Source: Halorussus gelatinilyticus
Lineage (GTDB): Archaea; Halobacteriota; Halobacteria; Halobacteriales; Haladaptataceae
Direction of reading: 5' to 3'
DNA length: 64,000 bases
NCBI RefSeq assembly: GCF_023238445.1
Contig: NZ_CP096658.1
Coordinates: 434,001 to 498,000 of the forward strand
Below, one piece after another: positions 26,417-36,390 of this stretch (position 1 is the stretch's first letter; each line of letters begins with the position of its first letter). The notes below the pieces were generated by a model, which did no database searches, was not told where the DNA came from, and saw nothing but the letters and a program-made list of their open reading frames with translations. A program made the position numbers and the translations under genes.

Positions 26417-26929
26417 TTACAGTCCCGACTCTGCTTTCGCGCGCCGCTCGTCGCGGACCGCTCGAAGCACGTCTTGGCGGGCCACGATGCCGAGGAGCTT
26501 GCCGTCCTCGTCCACGACCGGCAGGCGGTTGATGTCCCGCTCGTCGTCGGCCAGCAGGTCGAGGATGCGGTCGAAGTCGGCGTCCGGCCCGACGGTCACC
26601 ACGTCCTCGGTCATGACCGTCCGAACGGGCTTACCCGCGTGCTTCAACAGGTCGAGTTCCGTGTCGAGGTCGTCCCACGAGAGGTCGATGGCGTACTCCA
26701 GCGTCTCCAGAAACGGCGGGAAGCCGACCGGAATCCAGAGCGTCCGGTCGCTCGGCTGGAAGATGTGGACGAGGTCGTGTTGCGTGACGATGCCGACCAC
26801 GCGGTCGTCGTCGTCCACGACGGGGAAGCCGTTGAAGTCCGCCCGTGCGAGGCGCGTCAGCACGTCACTGATATCGTCGTCTTCGTGGACAGTCTCGACC
26901 TCGTCGGTCATCAGGTCGCTGGCGTTCAT
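26417..26929 (-). CDS. Tandem CBS-domain protein
   Basis: The 170-aa protein consists of two CBS motifs and nothing else. The first begins MNASDLMTDEVETVHEDDDI and ends with FPVVDDDDRVVGIVTQHDLV; the second includes VRTVMTEDVVTVGPDADFD and LPVVDEDGKLLGIVARQDVL. Stand-alone CBS pairs (Bateman modules) bind adenosine nucleotides and regulate partner proteins. The partner is not evident from the neighbourhood. Confidence 0.9.
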   Translation of the reverse strand: MNASDLMTDEVETVHEDDDISDVLTRLARADFNGFPVVDDDDRVVGIVTQHDLVHIFQPSDRTLWIPVGFPPFLETLEYAIDLSWDDLDTELDLLKHAGKPVRTVMTEDVVTVGPDADFDRILDLLADDERDINRLPVVDEDGKLLGIVARQDVLRAVRDERRAKAESGL

Positions 26930-27413
26930 GCGGGAAACTGCGTCGCGGCGGGCCGTATCGTTTCCGGTTGCGCGACAGGTCCGGCATTCCGACCGCCGGA
27001 CGGTGACGCGAACGGTGACGGATGGAGATAGATGTAGGCCAGTCTACCGGCTAAATAGATACTTTTAGGAACGATATATTCATGTTACTTCGGAGCGGCC
27101 GACTCGCCTTCATCCGCGAGGGTGGTGTGGAAAGGCGTACCGAATCGGACGAACGTTGAAATACGACGGCGGGACCAACTCGGCGCGTGCCCCGCTTCCG
27201 CCGCCGCCCCAGCTCCCGTTACTGTCGCATCGACCGCCGCCCCCACTTCCGTCGCCGACTCGCCCGCGCCGTCCTCGGTCCGCTCGCTCGTCTACTCCCC
27301 TCTCGCCCGTATCGTACTGACCGGCCGACGCGTTCGCTCGGCTCGACTCTCGTCGTACTAGTCTTTCGATGCTTCGAGCAACGCTTACCCCGCTTCCGGC
27401 CCTCTTCGAAGGC
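26930..27413. other. Intergenic region without a supported gene
   Basis: Over these 484 nt, an AT-rich stretch at 27052-27080 (ctaaatagatac ... gatatattc) looks like a promoter core. It precedes a 25-codon ORF starting ATG at 27082 (MLLRSGRLAFIREGGVERRT ...) that has no supporting evidence. The remainder (~27160-27360) is a Cys/Pro-rich-looking GC repeat in every frame and reads as decayed or non-coding. Confidence 0.45.
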
Positions 27414-27515
27414 ATGGACGAGCAGAAGCGATACGTCTGCGAGGCGTGCGGAGAGTCGTTCGACTCTCAAGAGGAACTCCGCAGGCACGTCTACGCCGTC
27501 GGACTGGTCGAGTAG
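27414..27515 (+). CDS. 33-aa single zinc-finger-like micro-protein
   Basis: Read as MDEQKRYVCEACGESFDSQE then ELRRHVYAVGLVE, this is a C2H2-type finger core: CxxC, the hydrophobic spacing FDSQEEL, and one His. The usual second His three to five residues after the first is absent, and the chain ends in GLVE, a common ending of haloarchaeal short zinc proteins. It is too short for a normal ORF cut-off. A 16-bp hairpin starts 9 nt after the stop, supporting a monocistronic gene. Function is unknown. Confidence 0.6.
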   Translation: MDEQKRYVCEACGESFDSQEELRRHVYAVGLVE

Positions 27516-27523
27516 GCCGTCCC

Positions 27524-27562
27524 GCGAGGACCGTCCGGCGAGTCGGGCCGGACGGTCCTCGC
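27524..27562. terminator. Perfect 16-bp GC-rich hairpin
   Basis: Arms gcgaggaccgtccggc (27524-27539) and gccggacggtcctcgc (27547-27562) enclose a 7-nt loop, right after the zinc micro-protein stop. It could terminate that transcript or the convergent rnhA transcript. Just downstream, ggatagcgactgct occurs twice, around 27640 and 27680. Confidence 0.5.
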
Positions 27563-27732
27563 TCCACGCTCGGGGGAAACCACCGCCGAGCGGGGAGTCG
27601 TCTCCTCGGTCGTCGGCGAACGCCGAGAGCCACCGGTCGGGATAGCGACTGCTCCGAGCGGACGGTGACCGCTTCGGCCGGATAGCGACTGCTTCGGTCA
27701 GCCGGTCCCTGTTCCGACCAGCGACCCCGCCG

Positions 27733-28383
27733 TCAGTCGCTGGCCCGCGAGTCGGTCGCCTTCCGGTCGGCCCGCGACGGCGGCGGAATCTGGGCCTCGC
27801 TGGAGGTCGGACGGTCCGGGAGGAGACACCGGTCGGGTTCGCGGTTGACGTGGGCGAACTCCTCGGGGGCGTTCGCCAGCGCGTGCGCCGGATTCCGGCC
27901 GCTTTCGAGGACCGCGGCCCGGAGTTCGCCGAACCGGCAGACGCGCGCCCGAATTCCGCGCCAGTGGTGTTTGCCCGCAGGCGGAACGGAGAGTTCCCGC
28001 GGTGGCGTGTGGTCGGTCCGACGAGTCGCCAGCGCCGCGCTGTTGACGTTCGCCGCGAGGTCGTCGTGGTCCACGAGGACGCCGACCCGTGCGCCGACCG
28101 GCGCGCGGGCCGCCAGCACGTCGAGTCCGAGGTGGAGCGCCCGATACTCGGCCACGTTGTTGTCCGTGACCGACTCGTCGGGGACCGCGAGGCGAGCGAC
28201 CCGCTCGCCGTCTCGCGTCTCGATGATAGCGCCCAGCCCGCCGTCGTCGCTCTGGAGGCTGTAGGAACCGTCCGTAGCGACGTAGAAATCGCGGTGATGC
28301 GTCCGCGGCGGATGCGCGATGTGCGGCGTGGGCGATTCGTCGAACAATGCCCGGAGTGGGGAGGAACGGCCGTGAACGGCCAT
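27733..28383 (-). CDS. rnhA: Ribonuclease HI family protein
   Basis: The 216-aa protein starts at the ATG giving MAVHGRSSPLRALFDESPTP. The RNase H fold begins at YVATDGSYSL (first catalytic Asp ~38), then GLGAIIETRDGERVARL, the catalytic Glu in NNVAEYRALHLGLDVL (~79) and Asp in VGVLVDHDDLAANVNS (~105). The C-terminal ~100 residues (WRGIRARVCRFGELRAAVLE ...) are as in haloarchaeal RNase HI. It cleaves RNA in RNA-DNA hybrids. It is divergent from the peptide ABC importer, with 131 bp between. Confidence 0.82.
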   Translation of the reverse strand: MAVHGRSSPLRALFDESPTPHIAHPPRTHHRDFYVATDGSYSLQSDDGGLGAIIETRDGERVARLAVPDESVTDNNVAEYRALHLGLDVLAARAPVGARVGVLVDHDDLAANVNSAALATRRTDHTPPRELSVPPAGKHHWRGIRARVCRFGELRAAVLESGRNPAHALANAPEEFAHVNREPDRCLLPDRPTSSEAQIPPPSRADRKATDSRASD

Positions 28384-28514
28384 ATCACAACTATCGTTCG
28401 GGTGTAACTTAAACTTACGGCCGCAGACCACCGGACGGCAGAGTGAACCCCGAGAGCGGCGAATGGTGTGTGTCACCACAGCATATTTATGCGGCAGAAA
28501 CTCTTGTAGTGGAT

Positions 28515-30170
28515 ATGGCGCACGACGAAGGTACGTCTCGACGTAAGTTTCTGACAGCCGCCGGTGCCGCAGCCGCGACCGCCTCGGTGGCGGGGTGTAC
28601 GGGCGGCGGTGGGAGTCAAGAGACGACGACTACGACCACGGCGACGGACACGACGACGACCGAAGCCGACACGCAGACCGGAGCGGACACCAGCGAGGAG
28701 GGCGACCTGCCCGACGAGTTCCCGGTCACCATCACGCAGGGGCAGATGCCGACGACGCTCGACCCCCAGAACCACCGTTCGACGCCGACGGACAACGTCG
28801 TCCTGCACGCCTACGAGGGCCTGCTCGGGCGCGACCAGAAAGGGAAGGTCGTCCAGAAGCTGGCGACGAACTACGAGCGACAGGAGCCGGGCCGGGTTCG
28901 GTTCCAGATTCGGGAAGGCGTCACGTTCCACAACGGCGACCAACTCACGCCGGAGGACGTGGCGTTCAGCATCAACCGCATCGTCAAAAAGAACGTGAGC
29001 ATCGCCAGCCCGCAGGCCGACCAACTCGCCGGCGTGACCGGCGCGAAGGTCGTAGACGGCCAGCGCGCGGTGGACGTGATGTCCGAGGGCATCAACCCCA
29101 TCGTGTTCTCGTTGTTCGCCACGTACTGCGACATCATGCAGAAGTCGTGGGTGCAGGAGCGCTCGAAGTCCGAAATCGCCCAGCAGATGAACGGGACCGG
29201 CCCGTTCAAACTCGAGCAGTACCAGTCGGGCGTCCAGGTCGAGTTCTCGCGGTACGAGGACTACTGGCGGCGACCGCCCGCCATCACGACACTGACCTTC
29301 CGGGCGGCCAAGGAGTCCAGCACGCGGGTCAACCAACTGCTGGAGGGCGAGACCGACATCATCGTCAACGTTCCGCCCCAGTCCATCTCGCGGGTCCGGA
29401 ACGCCGGGGCAGCTCGCATCAGCGCGGTGCCGAGTACCCGCATCATCTACAACGCGATGAAGTACAACGTCGAGCCGTTCTCTAGCCCGAAGTTCCGGCG
29501 CGCGATGAACTACGCCGTGGACCTCCAGAGCATCATCCAGAACGTCCTCTCCGGGTTCGCCGACCCGACCAGCCAGCCGACCCTCGAAGGGTTCTTCGGC
29601 TACAACCCGCAGGTCTCGGTGTACCCGCACAACAAGTCGAAAGCCGAGCAGTTGGTCGAGGAGAGCGGACACGCCGGAGCCTCCATCACGCTCCACACGC
29701 CGGTCGGTCGCTACCTGAAGGACGTGGAGATCGCCCAAGCGGTCGCCAACCAGATCGACCAGCTCTCGAACGTCTCGTGTTCGGTCAAACAGCGCGAGTT
29801 CGCCACGCTGGCGGGCGAACTCACCGACGGAAATATCGATACGGGCCCGGCCTTCTACCTCATCGGTTGGGGTAACGCGACGTTCGACGCGAGCCAGACA
29901 ATCATCCCGCTGTTGACCAGCGACGGCGCGCTCACCTCCTACAGCAACGAGAAGGTGGACAACCTCATCGACCAAGCCCAGAGTACGGGCGACTCCCAGA
30001 AGCGTGACAACCTGCTCAGGCAGGCCAACCAGATACTCCACGACCAAGCGCCGTGGATATACCTGAACCGCCAGTACAGCGTCTACGGCGTCCGGAACCG
30101 GGTCGAGTGGCAGGCCCGGCGCGACGAGCGCATCGACGCCTACGCCATGGAGCCGGCAGAAGGCCAATAA
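28515..30170 (+). CDS. ABC transporter substrate-binding lipoprotein (peptide/nickel type)
   Basis: The 551-aa protein has a Tat signal and lipobox: SRRKFLTAAGAAAATASVAG followed by C. A Thr/Glu-rich linker leads to a family 5 solute-binding domain: ITQGQMPTTLDPQNHRSTPT, YEGLLGRDQKGKVVQKLATN, EGVTFHNGDQLTPEDVAFSI and, later, FRRAMNYAVDLQSIIQNVLS. It captures oligopeptides or similar ligands outside the membrane for the permease encoded downstream. The start is set by the RR signal; longer upstream frames would bury it. A TATA-like catatttatg lies about 30 nt upstream. It is the first gene of a five-gene operon. Confidence 0.92.
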   Translation: MAHDEGTSRRKFLTAAGAAAATASVAGCTGGGGSQETTTTTTATDTTTTEADTQTGADTSEEGDLPDEFPVTITQGQMPTTLDPQNHRSTPTDNVVLHAYEGLLGRDQKGKVVQKLATNYERQEPGRVRFQIREGVTFHNGDQLTPEDVAFSINRIVKKNVSIASPQADQLAGVTGAKVVDGQRAVDVMSEGINPIVFSLFATYCDIMQKSWVQERSKSEIAQQMNGTGPFKLEQYQSGVQVEFSRYEDYWRRPPAITTLTFRAAKESSTRVNQLLEGETDIIVNVPPQSISRVRNAGAARISAVPSTRIIYNAMKYNVEPFSSPKFRRAMNYAVDLQSIIQNVLSGFADPTSQPTLEGFFGYNPQVSVYPHNKSKAEQLVEESGHAGASITLHTPVGRYLKDVEIAQAVANQIDQLSNVSCSVKQREFATLAGELTDGNIDTGPAFYLIGWGNATFDASQTIIPLLTSDGALTSYSNEKVDNLIDQAQSTGDSQKRDNLLRQANQILHDQAPWIYLNRQYSVYGVRNRVEWQARRDERIDAYAMEPAEGQ

Positions 30171-30210
30171 CACATCGACCAATGTTTTCGTCTCGATGGA
30201 GTGATGCTTG

Positions 30211-31239
30211 ATGTCGATGGGGAGATTCCTGCTCAAGCGTAGCGTTCAGGGCGTGTTCGTGGTCTGGGGCGTCGTGACGGCGGTGTTCGCGTTGCGGTAC
30301 GTCACGCCGGGCAACCCCATCACGTTCGTCGCGCCGCTGGACGCCAGCCAGCAGTTACGCGAGCAGATAGCCCAGGAGTTGGGGTTGAACAGACCGTTCT
30401 ACGTCCAGTACTTCGACTACATCTTCAGTCTGGTGCAGGGCGACATGGGCTACTCGTACATCCAAGGCGTGGAAGCGAGTCAGCTCATCTTCGCTCGCCT
30501 CCCGGCCACCCTCGAACTGGCGGTCGCCGCGAGTATCGTCGCCGTGGTCATCTCGATTCCGCTCGGGGTCATCTCGGCCACCAGACGGCACGAACCGGCC
30601 GACTACGCCGCGACGAGTTTCTCGCTCGTCGGCATCTCGACGCCGAACTTCTGGCTCGGCATCATGCTCGTGCTGATTCTGTCGGTCCAGTTCGGCCTCT
30701 TTCCGACGAGTCGTCGGGCCGTCGGATTCTTGGAGAGCTTCGGAAACCTCGTCGTCCTCTCGTTCGACCCGCTCCGATTCGCGCTTCCGTTGAACGTCAC
30801 CGAGTTCTTCCACGATATCGTGACGTGGCTCGCTCACATCACGCTCCCGGCGATTACCCTCGGAACCTACTTCACCGCGCTCATCACGCGGCTGACTCGG
30901 AGCGGAATGTTGGACGAACTTGGCAAGCCGTACGTTCGGTCGTCGCGCGCGAAGGGCCTGCCCGAGACGCTGGTCCGGTACAAGCACGCGCTCCGGAACA
31001 CGTTGATTCCGGTCATCACCGTACTGGGCCTCCAACTCGGTACCCTCATCGGCGGCGCGGTCATCACCGAGGCCGTCTTCGCGTGGCCAGGACTCGGCAC
31101 CCTGCTCATCAACGCCATCAACTCCCGCGACTGGCCGCTGATTCAGGGGTCGCTCATCGTCATCGGCACCGGATTCGTCGTCATCAACATCTTCGTGGAC
31201 GCGCTGTACGCCTACATCAACCCGCAGGTGGTTCACTAA
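30211..31239 (+). CDS. Peptide/nickel ABC transporter permease (DppB type)
   Basis: The 342-aa integral membrane protein has about six hydrophobic segments. It starts RFLLKRSVQGVFVVWGVVTA with the DppB N-terminus and YVTPGNPITF, and ends with the EAA-type cytoplasmic loop YVRSSRAKGLPETLVRYKHA before RNTLIPVITVLGLQLGTLIG. The ATG at 30211 is preferred over a TTG at 30208; a further ATG at 30217 is possible. Its stop and the next start overlap in TAATG. Confidence 0.92.
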   Translation: MSMGRFLLKRSVQGVFVVWGVVTAVFALRYVTPGNPITFVAPLDASQQLREQIAQELGLNRPFYVQYFDYIFSLVQGDMGYSYIQGVEASQLIFARLPATLELAVAASIVAVVISIPLGVISATRRHEPADYAATSFSLVGISTPNFWLGIMLVLILSVQFGLFPTSRRAVGFLESFGNLVVLSFDPLRFALPLNVTEFFHDIVTWLAHITLPAITLGTYFTALITRLTRSGMLDELGKPYVRSSRAKGLPETLVRYKHALRNTLIPVITVLGLQLGTLIGGAVITEAVFAWPGLGTLLINAINSRDWPLIQGSLIVIGTGFVVINIFVDALYAYINPQVVH

Positions 31240-32309
31240 TGGTCGGACCTATCGAGAGACTCGCGGACCTGTTCTGGAACGGACTGAAGCGGGGCGTCTC
31301 GCCCCGGACAGTCCGGAACCTCCGGAAGGAACTCCGCCAGAGCGCACTGGCGAAGATAGGCATCGTCGTCGTCGTCGCAATCGTGCTGGTCGCGGTGTTC
31401 GCGCCGCTCATCGCGCCGCACAACCCGACGAACCAGCACTTGGACAAGTCGCAACTCCCGCCGCTCGGGTTCAGCAAGACGACGACGCAGACGACCTCCC
31501 AGATGGTCAACGGTTCCATCGAGGTCGTCAACCAGACCGTCACGGTGTCGGCGACGCCGAAGTACCCGCTCGGCACCGACGCGCTCGGCAGGGGGATGCT
31601 CTCGCGGGTCATCTACGGCGCGCGGACCTCCCTGCTGGTCGGTCTCTTCGGAACGTTCATCGCCGCGACGGTCGGCGTCACCGTGGGACTGGTCGCGGGC
31701 TACTACGGCGGGAAGGTGGACGACGCGCTGATGCGGAGCGCCGACATCATGCTCGCGTTCCCGTCGCTGGTGTTGGCCGTCGCGCTGGTCGGCCTGTTCG
31801 GTCGGGCGGTGGTCAGAGTGCCCGACCCGCTCGTGAAGGCCGGTATCGCGCCGAACATGCCCGAGACGTTCGCGCTGCCGGGGACGGTCATCGTCGTCGT
31901 CGGACTCGTCAACTGGGTGTGGTTCGCGCGGGTCGCCCGTGGCGAGGCGCTCTCCATCGAAGGGCAGGAGTACGTCAAGGCCGCCCGCTCGGTGGGCGCG
32001 AACGACGGATTCATCCTTCGCAAGCACATCCTGCCCAACAGCGTGACACCGATTCTCGTGCTGGCGACCATCCAAATAGCGGCCATCATCCTGCTCGAAT
32101 CCGCGCTGTCGTTCCTCGGCTTCTCGGGGACCAGCCTCTCGTGGGGCTTCGACATCGCGCAGGGGCGTGACTACCTCGCGTCGTCGTGGTGGATTTCGAC
32201 GGTCCCCGGCGTCGCCATCGTGATGACGGTCATCGGCATCAATCTCGTCGGTGACTGGCTCCGCGACGCCTTGGACCCCGGTATCGAGGGCGAAGGAGGT
32301 GGCGTCTGA
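31239..32309 (+). CDS. Peptide/nickel ABC transporter permease (DppC type)
   Basis: The 356-aa protein has the DppC N-terminal cytoplasmic stretch, first TM (IGIVVVVAIVLVAVFAPLIA), the extracellular PLGTDALGRGMLSRVIYGAR segment typical of the family, and the EAA loop EYVKAARSVGANDGFILRKH followed by ILPNSVTPILVLATIQIAAI. An insertion between residues ~70-105 (GFSKTTTQTTSQMVNGSIEV) is Thr/Ser-rich and probably extracellular. It pairs with the DppB-type permease. The ATG overlaps the previous TAA, and its own TGA overlaps the next ATG. Confidence 0.93.
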   Translation: MVGPIERLADLFWNGLKRGVSPRTVRNLRKELRQSALAKIGIVVVVAIVLVAVFAPLIAPHNPTNQHLDKSQLPPLGFSKTTTQTTSQMVNGSIEVVNQTVTVSATPKYPLGTDALGRGMLSRVIYGARTSLLVGLFGTFIAATVGVTVGLVAGYYGGKVDDALMRSADIMLAFPSLVLAVALVGLFGRAVVRVPDPLVKAGIAPNMPETFALPGTVIVVVGLVNWVWFARVARGEALSIEGQEYVKAARSVGANDGFILRKHILPNSVTPILVLATIQIAAIILLESALSFLGFSGTSLSWGFDIAQGRDYLASSWWISTVPGVAIVMTVIGINLVGDWLRDALDPGIEGEGGGV

Positions 32310-33575
32310 TGGCCGAAGACCTCCTGCGCGTCCGGGACCTCTCGACCAGATTCTTCACCGAGGACGGACAGGTCAACGCGGTCGAGTCGGTGGACTTCGA
32401 CGTGCGCGACGGCGAGGTCTTCGGCATCGTCGGCGAGTCGGGGTCGGGCAAGAGCGTGACCGCGCTCTCGGTCATCGACCTCGTGGAGTCGCCGGGCCGC
32501 ATCACCAGCGGCGAGGTCTGGTATCGGAACGCGGACCTCGCCGAGGAAGTCCGAGACGACACGCCCGAGGCCGTGGACGGCGAGTTCGTGGACGTGCGCC
32601 GGGTGCCCGAGAACGTCCGGCGGTCGCTCCGCGGCCCGTCGTTCAGCACCATCTTCCAGGACCCGATGAGCAGTCTGAACCCCTCGCTGACCGTCGGCGA
32701 GCAGATAGCCGAGGCGGTCGAGGTCCAGCGCCGCGCGCGCTCGAACCCGCGTTCGACCCGCTCGCGCACGCAGGGATACGGCCTGACCGACCTGCTCAGT
32801 AGCGCGGTCCTGCCGTCGAAGAGCTACGTCAGCGACGAGAGCCGCGCCGAGGCCATCGACCTGCTCGAACAGGTCGGCATCCCCGACCCGGCCGAGCGCG
32901 CCGACGAGTACCCCCACGAGTTCTCGGGCGGAATGCTCCAGCGCGCGATGATAGCCCAAGCCCTCGCGGGCGAACCCGACGTGCTCATCGCCGACGAGCC
33001 GACCACCGCGCTCGACGTGACGATTCAGGCCCAGATTCTCGACCTCCTGCGCGACTTGCAGGACGAGACGGGGATGAGCATCATGATGATCACCCACAAC
33101 CTCGGGGTCATCGCCCGGATGTGCGACCGCGTCGGCGTGATGTACGCCGGAGAGATCGTCGAGCGCGGCACGCTCGAAGACGTGTTCGACGACCCGGTTC
33201 ATCCCTATACGCGAGGTCTACTCGGGTCGATTCCCGACCTGGACGACCCCGCACCCCGGCTCCAGCCCATCGAGGGCAACGTGCCGGACCTCTACGACGA
33301 GGAGATGGAAGACCGATGTTACTTCGCCGACCGCTGTCCGAAAGCCATGGAGGAGTGTCTGAACCACCCGCCGGAGTTCGAGGTTGGCGCGACTCCGGAG
33401 GAGTCACCAGAAGGAGGCGGTGGAACCGCCGACTCCGGTGAGCGGACCGGCGAACACACCGCGCGGTGCGTGCTCGCCCAGCACGAGTACGACCCGTCGC
33501 AGGCGCTCCCGAACGATTACTTCGAGAGCGGCGCGCGACGGAAATCGGAGTCAGAACCCGAAGAGGTGAGCGCGG

Positions 33576-33583
<8 letters not shown>
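32309..33583 (+). CDS. Peptide ABC transporter ATP-binding protein (DppD type)
   Basis: The 424-aa protein carries Walker A GESGSGKS (~46), an extended insertion of ~60 residues between Q-loop and signature ([20 protein letters not shown]), signature [18 protein letters not shown], Walker [14 protein letters not shown] and the H-loop [10 protein letters not shown]. The C-terminal oligopeptide/dipeptide transporter domain includes the cysteine pattern [20 protein letters not shown] ... HTARCVL, which coordinates a 4Fe-4S cluster in related proteins. It forms the nucleotide-binding dimer with the DppF-type subunit, whose gene overlaps by 8 nt. Confidence 0.93.
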
Positions 33584-34631
<1,048 letters not shown>

Positions 34632-34738
34632 CGGCCGCTCCCCGTCGTTTTCGACGGTTCGACTGACCGGCCATGAATAGTCGGGCAGGGCGCTTATCTC
34701 TACGAGTGTAGTTGTCACGCTACGGAACGACGATTCGC

Positions 34739-34780
34739 GTCGCTCTCCGACACGGATTGCAACGACGGTCGGAGAGCGAC
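34739..34780. promoter_or_regulatory. 13-bp inverted repeat upstream of a DUF7344 gene
   Basis: GTCGCTCTCCGAC (34739-34751) and GTCGGAGAGCGAC (34768-34780) are perfect complements with a 16-nt spacer. It lies 39 nt before the ATG of the DUF7344 gene, downstream of a TATA-like cttatctc near 34691. It could be an operator, or a leader hairpin if the transcript starts upstream; both readings are inference. Confidence 0.4.
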
Positions 34781-34818
34781 GTCGAGCGGCGACGCGCCGC
34801 GCACGTTCCGACGTAGAC

Positions 34819-35220
34819 ATGAGTCAGGACCAAAACAGGGGGTCGGTTTCCCCACCGAACGTCTCCGAGAAGGACGTACTACCGATAGACAGCGAGAGCG
34901 AATCCCTCGACGCGATTCTCCGGGCACTCTCGGACCACCGACGGCGATGCATCTGTCACTACCTCGCCCAGAGCGACGAGGCGATGACGGTGGACGAACT
35001 CGCGGAGTTGCTGGCCGCCTCGATGACCGCGAAGACGCGCGCGGTCCTCACGTCGGCCGAGATAGAGAAGACCCGCGCCGAACTCCTCCAGATGCATCTC
35101 CCGAAACTGACCGAGGTCGGCATCGTCGCCCACGACGCGGACGAGGGCGTCGTGCGACTGGCCGACTCGCCCGGCGTCGAGGAGTGCCTGCGGGCGGCCA
35201 CGAGCGTCGATTTACAGTAG
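34819..35220 (+). CDS. DUF7344 domain protein (soluble)
   Basis: The 133-aa protein has an N-terminal tail of ~35 polar residues followed by the DUF7344 domain: DAILRALSDHRRRCICHYLA, MTVDELAELLAASMT, EIEKTRAELLQMHLPKLTEV and GIVAHDADEGVVRLAD. Unlike the copy at the left edge, it has no membrane segment and no DUF7504 partner next to it. The domain resembles a winged helix and is likely regulatory. The inverted repeat just upstream suggests controlled expression. Confidence 0.8.
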   Translation: MSQDQNRGSVSPPNVSEKDVLPIDSESESLDAILRALSDHRRRCICHYLAQSDEAMTVDELAELLAASMTAKTRAVLTSAEIEKTRAELLQMHLPKLTEVGIVAHDADEGVVRLADSPGVEECLRAATSVDLQ

Positions 35221-35329
35221 CTGGGACTTTCTGCGTAGAGCCACTGGTCGGCGCGGCGCAGTCGCTACGCGCGGCGCAGTTCGGTTCGCGTTCGGCACCG
35301 TTATCCGTCCAGCGTTCCTTCTCGGAAGC

Positions 35330-35878
35330 ATGGCAGACGACCTGACCGCGACCCTGCACACGACGCACGGCGACATCGAAGTCCGGCTGTTCGACGAGCG
35401 CGCCCCGCGGACCGTCGAGAACTTCGTCAAGCTGGCGGAACACGACCCGGCCGCGAACGACGACCCCGCGCCGGACACGACGACGTGGGAGGACCCCCAG
35501 TCCGGAGAGGTCCGGGGCGACTCGCTGTACAGCGACGTGCCCTTCCACCGAATCATCGGGGACTTCATGATTCAGGGCGGCGACCCGACCGGCACCGGCC
35601 GCGGCGGCCCCGGCTACGAGTTCGAAGACGAGTTCCACGACGAACTCCGCCACGACGACGCGGGTAAGCTCTCGATGGCCAACAGCGGTCCCGACACCAA
35701 CGGCTCGCAGTTCTTCATCACCCTCGACGCCCAGCCGCATCTGGACGACCGCCACGCGGTCTTCGGCGAGGTCGTAGACGGCATGGACGTGGTCGAGGAG
35801 ATCGGCTCGGTCCCGACCGACCACAACGACAGCCCGAACGAGGACGTGACGCTCGAACGCGTCGAGATTCACGACTAA
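35330..35878 (+). CDS. Cyclophilin-type peptidyl-prolyl cis-trans isomerase
   Basis: The 182-aa cytoplasmic protein has the single-domain cyclophilin fold. The early motif LHTTHGDIEVRLFDERAPRT is followed by the active-site region VPFHRIIGDFMIQGGDPTGT (with the catalytic Arg equivalent after F-H-R), LSMANSGPDTNGSQFFITLD and LDDRHAVFGEVVDGMDVV. An acidic insertion (DPAANDDPAPDTTTWEDP, ~38-55) is common in haloarchaeal members. It accelerates proline isomerisation during folding. Confidence 0.95.
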   Translation: MADDLTATLHTTHGDIEVRLFDERAPRTVENFVKLAEHDPAANDDPAPDTTTWEDPQSGEVRGDSLYSDVPFHRIIGDFMIQGGDPTGTGRGGPGYEFEDEFHDELRHDDAGKLSMANSGPDTNGSQFFITLDAQPHLDDRHAVFGEVVDGMDVVEEIGSVPTDHNDSPNEDVTLERVEIHD

Positions 35879-36011
35879 CCGCCTTTTCCGCCCCGGCTAT
35901 CCTCGCGCACCCGGCGCTCCGGGTGGCGCTCGGCGCAAAAATGCGGCTGGAAAAGAGGACGCTCGCTTCGCTCGCGTCCCCTCCCGTGTACTCGCCGTCG
36001 ATTGTTGGTTG

Positions 36012-36170
36012 GCTCAGCCCTCTCGGGGTAGTCGGACTGGCAGTTACGAGGTGAGAGGTCGGCGAACGCGACTCCGACGACGCTGCTGACTGACTCGCCA
36101 GTTATCTGCCCGTAACTGCGCGAAACGTCCGGGCCGAGTTCGTCCCGGCTTCGGACGTAAACCTTCGGCG
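36012..36170. repeat. Diverged intergenic element, copy B (possible structured RNA)
   Basis: This is the partner of 10347-10485. GCTCAGCC-C-TCTC-G-GGGTAGTCGGACTG at 36012-36039 matches copy A apart from transitions. A ~20-nt insertion follows in the middle, then CGTAACTGCGCGAAACGTCC and GAGTTCGTCCCGGCTTCGGA match copy A's distal part. ACGTCCG (36125-36131) pairs with CGGACGT (36152-36158), a hairpin at the same place as the weaker GTCC/GGAC pair in copy A. It lies in the 429-nt gap between cyclophilin and tRNA-Leu, where I see no other gene. Confidence 0.5.
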
Positions 36171-36307
36171 ACGAGATGCGTTCTGCGGTCTTCAGGCTAA
36201 CCACCGCCCGCGACGCCGCCCGAATTTTCTCTCGCGAGCGAAAAATCACCCACCACGGACTTCCGTACCGAAACCCACTTCGGTCCGAACGGTCAATTCT
36301 CTCCTGC

Positions 36308-36390
36308 GCGAGGGTTGCCGAGCGGCCAAAGGCGGCGGGCTTAAGACCCGCTCTCGTAGGAGTCCATGGGTTCGAATCCCATCCCTCGCA
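36308..36390 (+). tRNA. tRNA-Leu(UAA)
   Basis: Acceptor GCGAGGG (36308-36314) pairs with CCCTCGC (36383-36389), with discriminator A. Anticodon stem GCGGG/CCCGC encloses CTTAAGA, anticodon TAA. A long variable arm (type II) and T arm ATGGG-TTCGAAT-CCCAT follow, as expected for Leu. It is 83 nt with no intron and no encoded CCA. Confidence 0.95.

Noticed and set aside
27082-27159. 25-codon ORF after an AT-rich promoter-like stretch
   Set aside because: It lacks an SD match and recognisable features, and its sequence is ordinary for random high-GC frames.
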